A DNA stretch of 11,403 bases from an uncultured Terriglobus sp. (GTDB taxonomy: Bacteria > Acidobacteriota > Terriglobia > Terriglobales > Acidobacteriaceae). The stretch is from NCBI GenBank assembly GCA_937871605.1, contig CALMRM010000174.1:1-11403 (forward strand), given 5' to 3'. The number at the start of each line of letters is the position of its first letter. The stretch's first letter is position 1. Under the pieces are notes generated by a model. That model saw only the letters and a list, made by a program, of their open reading frames with translations. It ran no database searches and was not told the origin of the DNA. The position numbers and the translations under genes were made by a program. Below, piece by piece: positions 6,845 through 11,403 of the stretch.

Positions 6845-7022
6845 TTGTCATCCCGCAGCGCAGCAAAGGGATCTGCATGTGTGCGGGTCCGTCATGACAG
6901 TCGGCGGTGGCTCCAGCTTCAAGACGTTCGCGCATGCGCGAATCAAAACACTTGGCTGTGCGCACAGGGCTACGGCTCGCAAGCAGCAATGCAGATCCCT
7001 CCGCTGCGCTGCGGGATGACAA
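6845..7022. repeat. MITE/BIME-like inverted-repeat element, copy 1 (178 bp)
   Basis: Two 34-nt inverted arms (6845-6878 and 6989-7022) match except for two adjacent positions (6865-6866, AA where the other arm implies GG). Each arm carries the core GTCATCCCGCAGCGCAGC and is itself a small REP-like palindrome (ATCCC...GGGAT). Exactly midway lies the perfect 16-bp palindrome TTCGCGCATGCGCGAA (6927-6942). The layout matches the second copy at 10899-11081. No transposase is encoded and no clear target duplication is seen. A stray TTTGTCAT at 6825-6832 repeats the outer end just upstream. It separates fmt from rsmB, so it may affect how far the aroC-def-fmt transcript runs. Mobility is inferred from the copy pair. 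Confidence 0.85.
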
Positions 7023-7039
7023 GTTCGAAGGAGTATGCC

Positions 7040-7081
7040 ATGGACGAGATGGCGAGAAAAAGGACGGAAGAACGAATATGA
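7040..7081 (+). CDS. Putative 13-aa leader ORF coupled to rsmB
   Basis: A consensus AAGGAG (7028-7033) lies 6 nt before ATG at 7040, opening a 13-codon frame MDEMARKRTEERI. Its TGA (7079-7081) overlaps the rsmB ATG as ATGA. This is the usual geometry of translational coupling, with a better ribosome binding site than rsmB itself. The peptide is very charged and looks non-functional, so the act of translating it may be what matters. It begins 18 nt after the end of the repeat element. A chance ORF cannot be excluded. Confidence 0.4.
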   Translation: MDEMARKRTEERI

Positions 7082-8373
7082 AGGCACCAGCCGAGGCAAG
7101 CTCCGTAAGCGGCGCGAAGGCACCCATCGCGCCCGCGCGCGTCGCCGCCTTCCACATCCTGCAGCGTGTGCAAACCACGGCGGCGCACTCTGACGACCTG
7201 CTGCACACGCCCGCTGTCCATTTGCTGTCACCGGAGGACCGCAACCTGACCCACACGCTGGTGATGGGCGTGCTGCGCTGGCAACTGTACCTGGATGCTG
7301 TGTTGCGGCCCATGCTGCAGCGGCCTGACGCGGAGGGGCACCCGGCAGCGCTGCTGGCTCTGCGCATGGGCCTGTTTCAGCTCTTGTTTCTGGACCGCAT
7401 CCCCGCCCACGCTGCGCTGAATGAAAGTGTGGAGCTGGCCCGGGCCAACGGAGCGGCCCATGCGGCAGGCATGGTGAATGCGCTGCTGCGGCGCGCCCTG
7501 CGCGAACGTCCTGACCCAGCCGCGCCAAAACGCACCAGCCTGGCCGTGGCGTTGACGCCGGCAGAGCAGGCGCATCCCGAGTGGCTGCTGAGCCGTTGGC
7601 GCACGCACCTGGGCCACGCCGCCGCCCGGCTTGCCGCCGATTACGACCAGGCCGAGCCGCCTGGCAGCGCTCTCTTCGCACCCGATCCAGCGTTGCCGCA
7701 GATCGACGATGGATCGCGCCTCGTTGCAGAGCTTGCCGCTGCAGCGCGGCCCGGTGCGCGCCGCATCCTGGACTGCTGTGCCGCACCCGGCGGCAAAACC
7801 GCCGTGCTGGCCGCGCGCCACCCGGATGCCGAACTGGTTGCGACAGACAACAACCCGAAGCGGCTGGACGGCCTGCGCAAACGCATGGATCGCAGCTCGG
7901 CCACGGCACACGTGAAGACCCTGTTGGCCGACATGACCGCCACGCCGGAAGACCCGCTCTTGCGCTCCGACTTCGACCTCATCCTGTGCGACGCGCCCTG
8001 TTCCGGCACGGGCACGCTAGGGCGCAATCCAGAGATTCGGCACCGGCTGCGGGAGGCTGACGTGGCACGGCAGGCCGAGCGCCAGCGCGCCATCCTGCGC
8101 GGTGCGCTCGACCTGCTGGCACCCGGCGGCAGAGCCGTCTACTCCACCTGCTCGCTGGAGCCGGAGGAGAATGAACAGGTGGTCCGCGCCGTGTGTGATG
8201 AAAAGCCCGGCCTGCGCGTCCTCGCGCCGGAGGTGCTGCTGGCAAACCTGCCCGCCTTGCAAGAGGGTGCCGCCGACTCGCTGCGGAAAACGCTACTGCC
8301 CGGCGCCCTGCGAACCATCCCCGGCGTGCAGCCATGCGACGGCTTTTTCGCTGTTGTGCTGGAGTGGGCATAG
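7078..8373 (+). CDS. rsmB: 16S rRNA (cytosine-C5) methyltransferase RsmB (Sun/Fmu)
   Basis: This 431-aa protein probably methylates C967 of 16S rRNA using S-adenosylmethionine. A NusB-like RNA-binding domain spans about 18-145 (PARVAAFHILQRV; later NESVELARANGAAHAAGMVNALLRR). The methyltransferase domain has motif I DCCAAPGGKT at 232-241, motif IV DAPCSGTGTLGRNPEIR at 305-321 (C308) and motif VI YSTCSLEPEENEQ at 355-367 (C358, expected nucleophile). The segment from HPEWL (166) to motif I is about 67 residues, some 40 fewer than I recall for E. coli RsmB, so the intervening subdomain is mostly missing although the frame is intact. Start ATG at 7078 has GGAAG 7 nt upstream. An in-frame extension upstream runs through the repeat element and is rejected. 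It ends 41 nt from a convergent gene. Confidence 0.94.
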   Translation: MKAPAEASSVSGAKAPIAPARVAAFHILQRVQTTAAHSDDLLHTPAVHLLSPEDRNLTHTLVMGVLRWQLYLDAVLRPMLQRPDAEGHPAALLALRMGLFQLLFLDRIPAHAALNESVELARANGAAHAAGMVNALLRRALRERPDPAAPKRTSLAVALTPAEQAHPEWLLSRWRTHLGHAAARLAADYDQAEPPGSALFAPDPALPQIDDGSRLVAELAAAARPGARRILDCCAAPGGKTAVLAARHPDAELVATDNNPKRLDGLRKRMDRSSATAHVKTLLADMTATPEDPLLRSDFDLILCDAPCSGTGTLGRNPEIRHRLREADVARQAERQRAILRGALDLLAPGGRAVYSTCSLEPEENEQVVRAVCDEKPGLRVLAPEVLLANLPALQEGAADSLRKTLLPGALRTIPGVQPCDGFFAVVLEWA

Positions 8374-8414
8374 CCCCACACCCTCTTCATAAGCCTAGCG
8401 AGCGACAGATGGTG

Positions 8415-9272
8415 TCACTGGGCCGCCGTAGGTGCCGGGCTTGGGACTGAACTGGCCGGTGCACCTGCGCTCATCTTCACATGCGGGTTATCCGCAGCGG
8501 AGACGCGCGTACCCGCCGCAGGCGTTTGCGTCACCACCACACCTGCGGGTATCAGCACCACGGGTGGCGGAGGAGGCGTGCCCAGCGGGTCGGCTGCGGG
8601 CGGCGCAGGCTGCGGCACAATGGCCCACACGTGCAAGTCCAACTCCTTCATGCGGGCGTTGGCAGCAGAGTAGCTCAACCCGACCAGGTTCGGCATCACC
8701 CACGCTTTGGGCGCGGCCGTCTCCGCCTGGCTCAGCAGCAGTCCGATCTCCGGCTTCTCAATGCCCTGGGCGTCTGCGGGTGGGGTTTGCGCCAGCACGG
8801 TGTCGACGGGACCGCTGGCGGGCAGGTAGGCCAAGGTGCCCATGTCCAGCGAGGCACGGCGGATCGCCATGCCTGCGTCATGCTCGTTCATGCCTACGGC
8901 GTTGGGGATGGTGGCCTGTTGCGGACCCAGGCTTTCCGTCACGCGCATGTGCCAGCCCTTGCGCACGGTGCTGCCCGCGGCGGGCGATTGCGACAGGATG
9001 CGCCCGGCAGGTACGGTGGTGGAGTAGAAGCGGTTCTCAACTGTGAGGTTAAGCAGCGCACTGGTGCTGGTTGCACCCGCCTCATCCACCGTCATGCCGG
9101 AAAGGTTCGGCACCTCCACTTCAGCGGTGTGGATGGCCAGCCGCATGGTGATGAGCCCAGACAGCAGCGCCACCGTGCTGGCAGCCAGCATCACCATGCT
9201 GATGCGAAACCACCGCGAAACGTCAGCGGCTACTTCCTGCGGATTGTGGCGGTAGCGGACGCGAAATCTCAC
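8415..9272 (-). CDS. Single-pass membrane protein with three PASTA domains
   Basis: This 285-aa protein has a short basic cytoplasmic N-terminus, one transmembrane helix (about 24-47) and an extracytoplasmic part made of PASTA domains at about 52-113, 120-182 and 190-268. They open with VPNLSG, IPNAVG and MPNLVG, and end in typical Q(S/T)P-A-G-like turns. The third carries a proline-rich insert (220-237), and a Pro/Ala/Ser tail follows. PASTA domains in Ser/Thr kinases and PBPs often bind peptidoglycan or muropeptides. No kinase or PBP domain is present, so a wall-associated role is inference. Start GTG at 9272 has GGAG 4 nt upstream. A TTG at 9296 would add 8 residues but has no ribosome binding site. 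It is convergent with rsmB and lies downstream of the CDF gene. Confidence 0.85.
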   Translation of the reverse strand: MRFRVRYRHNPQEVAADVSRWFRISMVMLAASTVALLSGLITMRLAIHTAEVEVPNLSGMTVDEAGATSTSALLNLTVENRFYSTTVPAGRILSQSPAAGSTVRKGWHMRVTESLGPQQATIPNAVGMNEHDAGMAIRRASLDMGTLAYLPASGPVDTVLAQTPPADAQGIEKPEIGLLLSQAETAAPKAWVMPNLVGLSYSAANARMKELDLHVWAIVPQPAPPAADPLGTPPPPPVVLIPAGVVVTQTPAAGTRVSAADNPHVKMSAGAPASSVPSPAPTAAQ

Positions 9273-9302
9273 TGCACTCCAGTGTAGCGGGAACAAAACA
9301 GA

Positions 9303-9379
9303 ACACAGAGATCACGGAGGTGTCACGGAGATCACGGAGTTCTCTGCGTCCTCTGCGGTGTTCCTCGGCGTAGTCTGCG
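9303..9379. repeat. Degenerate short-period repeats between the CDF and PASTA genes
   Basis: GAGATCACGGAG occurs at 9308-9319 and 9328-9339, exactly 20 bp apart, and TCACGGAG occurs three times (9312, 9323, 9332). TCTGCG follows at 9343, 9352 and 9374. On the minus strand this reads as loosely repeated units of about 9-11 nt of the types CGCAGAGGA and CTCCGTGAT. Similar spacer repeats occur in many bacterial genomes, in my recollection. It fills most of the 116-nt gap and encodes nothing visible. Confidence 0.7.
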
Positions 9380-9388
9380 TTCCTGTCG

Positions 9389-10855
9389 TTACCGCTCGTT
9401 GTCCGTCACCGGCTCGGGATGGATCAGCAGCCGCGTCACCTCCGGCCGGTCGCGCAGAAACGCCGCCTCCATCTGCGAGATGATGCGGTGCACTGTGCCC
9501 ATCGGCAGGTCATCGGCCATGCTGCAGTGGCAACTCATCTGCACCTGGTCGCCGGTGCGCAGTGCCAGCACATTGTGCACGTCGGCAATCTCAGGAAACT
9601 CGCGTGCCGCACAGCGTACGCCAGCCTCCAGCGCGCTATCGTCCCGCAGCACAACAACCGGCTCAATCGTGCTCTCCTCCGCCTCCATGTGCGTCACGCC
9701 GGATTGGATCTCCGGCACCTCGCGCCGAATCGCCGCCTCAATCTCCGTGGTGGTGCTGTGCGCCTGGCGCAGCGGCATGGTTTCCGGCAACTCCAGGTGC
9801 AGTTCCACGGCCAGGCCACCCTCCATCTGCTGCACGGTCACATCGTGAAAGGCGTAATTGGAGCGCTGTGCCACAGCCCGCACCCGGTCAAAGATGCTCT
9901 CCTGGTGGCTCGCGACAGGTGCCGTCCGAATCACAACGTCCGTGCCCGGCATCAACTGTTGCACAGCGTCCGTGGCCGCCATCACGATCTGTTCCGACCG
10001 CTGAAAGGTCGTCGTGCGCGCCATGGCTACCGTCACATCCGCAAAGTAGTGCGCGCCGGCGCGGCGCATGCGCAGCCCGTCAACAAACAGCACGCCCTCT
10101 ACCCCGCTGATGGCGTCCACCAGTCCCTGGCGCATGGCGGGTGGTGTCGCATCCAGCAGGGCGTCGATCGTCTCCCGCGCCAACTGCACAGTCACCTTGA
10201 GGATGATGCACGACACCAGAATGGCCGCCAGGGGGTCCGCCAGTTCCAGTGCGCGTACGCCGAGGCGCTTTCCCGCGAAGGAGGCCAACACTCCAAGCAG
10301 GACTGCGACGCTCGACCAGATGTCCGTACTGAAGTGCAGGGCATCGGCCTCCAGCGCCTGCGAATGCGCCTCCCGCGCCACACGGGCCAGCTGCCGCGAC
10401 CGCACGTAATCGACCGTGATGGACAGCAGCAGCACCAGTACCGGCCAGGCCGACTCGCGCAACTCCAGCCGCTCGCCATGCGCGTAACGCGCGATCCGCT
10501 GCACCGCCACCGCCACAATCCATACCGACGAGCCGAGCATCAGCACTGTTTCCGCAAACGCGGACAGGCTTTCCACCCGGCCATGCCCATAGGAGTGGCC
10601 CTCGTCAGCGGGCAGGTCTGCCATGCGCACGCTAAACAGCGTCATCCCGGAGGCAATCAGGTCAACCGAGGAGTGTGCGCCCTCGCTCAGCATGCCCAGC
10701 GAGCCCGTGAATAGCCCTGTAAGGACCTTGAGCAGCGTCATACCGCCAGCGGCCAGCACGCTGTGCAGGGCGGCCTTCCGCTTGGCGGCAGAGGCTTGCT
10801 CCAGCGCGGCCTGCTCCACAGCAGTCCGGGTTCGGTCTTGCACGCCCAGTGACAT
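9389..10855 (-). CDS. Cation diffusion facilitator (probable Zn2+ exporter) with three dimer-like domains
   Basis: This 488-aa inner-membrane transporter of the CDF family exports divalent metal by proton antiport. Six transmembrane helices fit about 29-50, 55-76, 98-121, 136-152, 178-195 and 207-225. The transport site is H61-x3-D65 in helix 2 and H174-x3-D178 in helix 5, a pattern usual for Zn2+ transporters. The conserved HSYGHGRVESL is at 87-97. Typical CDFs end after one ferredoxin-like dimer domain near residue 300. Here three similar modules follow each other (about 236-314, 315-394, 395-482). Each has a pair of positions 16 apart: D259/T275 in the first, H337/H353 in the second, H427/H443 in the third. 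Start ATG at 10855 is chosen over a GTG at 10891. Neither has a strong ribosome binding site. Metal identity is inferred. Confidence 0.92.
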   Translation of the reverse strand: MSLGVQDRTRTAVEQAALEQASAAKRKAALHSVLAAGGMTLLKVLTGLFTGSLGMLSEGAHSSVDLIASGMTLFSVRMADLPADEGHSYGHGRVESLSAFAETVLMLGSSVWIVAVAVQRIARYAHGERLELRESAWPVLVLLLSITVDYVRSRQLARVAREAHSQALEADALHFSTDIWSSVAVLLGVLASFAGKRLGVRALELADPLAAILVSCIILKVTVQLARETIDALLDATPPAMRQGLVDAISGVEGVLFVDGLRMRRAGAHYFADVTVAMARTTTFQRSEQIVMAATDAVQQLMPGTDVVIRTAPVASHQESIFDRVRAVAQRSNYAFHDVTVQQMEGGLAVELHLELPETMPLRQAHSTTTEIEAAIRREVPEIQSGVTHMEAEESTIEPVVVLRDDSALEAGVRCAAREFPEIADVHNVLALRTGDQVQMSCHCSMADDLPMGTVHRIISQMEAAFLRDRPEVTRLLIHPEPVTDNER

Positions 10856-10898
10856 TGGGACTTTCAGCCTACACCGTCCAGCTATGTCCACCTATCCC

Positions 10899-11081
10899 TT
10901 GTCATCCCGTAGCGCAGCGGAGGGATCTGCATGTGAGTCGGCTGCACGAGAAAATCTCTAGTCAAGTAAGCAGTGAGGCCATTCGCGCTGTGCGCGAACA
11001 TCAGCGATTCTCTCGCCTGTGCACGCAGTCTTGGTGCCACAGCACACATGCAGATCCCTCCGCTGCGCTACGGGATGACAA
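10899..11081. repeat. MITE/BIME-like inverted-repeat element, copy 2 (183 bp, perfect ends)
   Basis: A perfect 37-bp inverted repeat (10899-10935 and 11045-11081) carries the same core as copy 1 (GTCATCCCGTAGCGCAGCGG here). At the exact centre is a hairpin TTCGCGC-TGT-GCGCGAA (10982-10998). Inner flanks pair partly as well: 10947-10956 against 11006-11015, 9 of 10 bases. The rest of the interior differs from copy 1. No ORF of note lies inside and no target duplication is evident (CCTA at 10891 and 11082 is not flush). One end is 43 nt from the CDF start, so the element lies where that gene's promoter would be expected. With the terminator hairpin it accounts for most of the 300-nt gap between the CDF and dehydrogenase genes. 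Confidence 0.88.
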
Positions 11082-11103
11082 CCTAAAAGAGGTAAGCATA
11101 GGA

Positions 11104-11135
11104 AGAGGGGCCGTGAGATACGTCACGGCCCCTCT
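11104..11135 (-). terminator. Strong hairpin terminator of the dehydrogenase gene
   Basis: A perfect 13-bp GC-rich stem, AGAGGGGCCGTGA (11104-11116) against TCACGGCCCCTCT (11123-11135), closes a 6-nt loop. It lies 20 nt past the stop codon of the minus-strand dehydrogenase gene. On that strand it is followed by TCCTATGCTTACCTCTTTT, only moderately T-rich, so termination may be imperfect. A smaller hairpin TGCTGC/GCAGCA (11140-11153) sits between it and the stop. Confidence 0.7.
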
Positions 11136-11155
11136 GCGTTGCTGCACGCAGCAGG

Positions 11156-11403
11156 TTACGCGGCCTTCTCCAGTGTCGCCAGGTCGATCACAAAGCGATA
11201 CCGCACATCACTCTTCAACATGCGCTCATACGCCTCATTCACCTTGTCGATGGGCGTGATCTCGATGTCGCTGGTGATGTTGTGCTCTCCGCAGAAATCC
11301 AGCATCTCCTGCGTTTCCTGGATAGAGCCGATCATGGACCCTGCGATGCACTTGCGGCCCGCGATGACACCGAACGCGTTGAAGTTTGAATTCTCCTCCG
11401 GCG
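11156..11403 (-). CDS. Zinc-dependent alcohol dehydrogenase (YahK/cinnamyl-ADH-like), C-terminal fragment
   Basis: The frame is open from the window edge to TAA at 11156-11158, giving the last 81 residues. The stretch AGSMIGSIQETQEMLDFC, then a segment beginning EHNITSDIE and ending in AYERMLKSDVRYRFVIDL, matches what I know of the C-terminal ends of NADP-dependent medium-chain dehydrogenases such as E. coli YahK, which reduce aldehydes to alcohols. This part covers the end of the nucleotide-binding domain and the return into the catalytic domain. The zinc ligands and GxGxxG motif lie outside the window, so activity and substrate cannot be judged. A strong terminator hairpin follows. Confidence 0.9.
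   Translation of the reverse strand, partial: PEENSNFNAFGVIAGRKCIAGSMIGSIQETQEMLDFCGEHNITSDIEITPIDKVNEAYERMLKSDVRYRFVIDLATLEKAA

Noticed and set aside
6845..7022. CRISPR array
   Set aside because: There are only two arms per locus and they are inverted rather than direct, with no cas genes.
7012..7040. Outward promoter at the repeat element end (GGATGACAA as a -35)
   Set aside because: ATGACA resembles a -35, but no -10 lies 16-18 nt downstream at either this element or copy 2.
6907..7077. N-terminal extension of RsmB from an ATG at 6907
   Set aside because: The extension translates half of the inverted-repeat element and has no family match. The RsmB fold starts after 7078, where a ribosome binding site is present.
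8374..8414. Bidirectional terminator between rsmB and the PASTA gene
   Set aside because: Only a 5-bp ACACC/GGTGT pairing with a loop of about 29 nt is visible, with no T-run.
9419..10714. 431-codon open frame antisense to the CDF gene
   Set aside because: It is rich in His, Arg and Gln with no domain. This is the usual by-product of strong third-position GC bias opposite a real gene.
10891..11085. CCTA target-site duplication around repeat copy 2
   Set aside because: The left CCTA is 4 nt away from the element end and the right one is flush, so they do not form a proper duplication. Four bases can match by chance.

Overview
The window looks like chromosomal DNA from a GC-rich free-living bacterium. 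The best guess is an Acidobacteriaceae-type acidobacterium (Terriglobus/Granulicella/Edaphobacter-like). This rests on protein flavour, GTG/TTG starts, the def-fmt-rsmB order, and dispersed inverted repeats with a GTCATCCCGCAGCGCAGCGG core that I recall from such genomes. Taxonomy is an inference; no 16S or database search was possible.

Left part (1-4004), minus strand. Transcription runs from a GGDEF diguanylate cyclase (2701-3981) into class I fructose-1,6-bisphosphatase (fbp, 1686-2651) and an AlaX-type alanyl-tRNA editing deacylase (418-1677). Next come tRNA-Ala(CGC) and a truncated tRNA-Gly(CCC), each with its own promoter-like sequence. The deacylase that clears mischarged tRNA-Ala is thus followed by a tRNA-Ala and a tRNA-Gly gene. 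The fbp start has an odd leader: GGAGG is 28 nt from the ATG, with a perfect 6-bp hairpin filling the last 18 nt. The best Shine-Dalgarno before the cyclase serves an 11-codon, three-Trp ORF rather than the cyclase.

Middle part (4138-8373), plus strand. aroC (chorismate synthase), def (peptide deformylase), fmt (Met-tRNA formyltransferase) and rsmB (16S rRNA m5C methyltransferase) follow one another. def and fmt abut with no gap and supply the formylation/deformylation cycle of initiator methionine. A 178-bp inverted-repeat element separates fmt from rsmB. A 13-codon ORF with a strong ribosome binding site overlaps the rsmB start as ATGA. RsmB is unusually short between its NusB-like and methyltransferase parts.

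Right part (8415-11403), minus strand. It holds a single-pass protein with three PASTA domains and no kinase, a cation diffusion facilitator with three tandem C-terminal dimer-like domains instead of one, a second inverted-repeat element (183 bp, perfect 37-bp ends), a strong terminator hairpin, and the C-terminal end of a YahK-type zinc alcohol dehydrogenase that runs off the window.

Most genes are housekeeping. The less ordinary points are the two centre-symmetric repeat elements, the triple-domain CDF transporter with shifted histidine pairs, the leader ORFs and folded leader at three gene starts, and a kinase-less PASTA protein beside def-fmt-rsmB.
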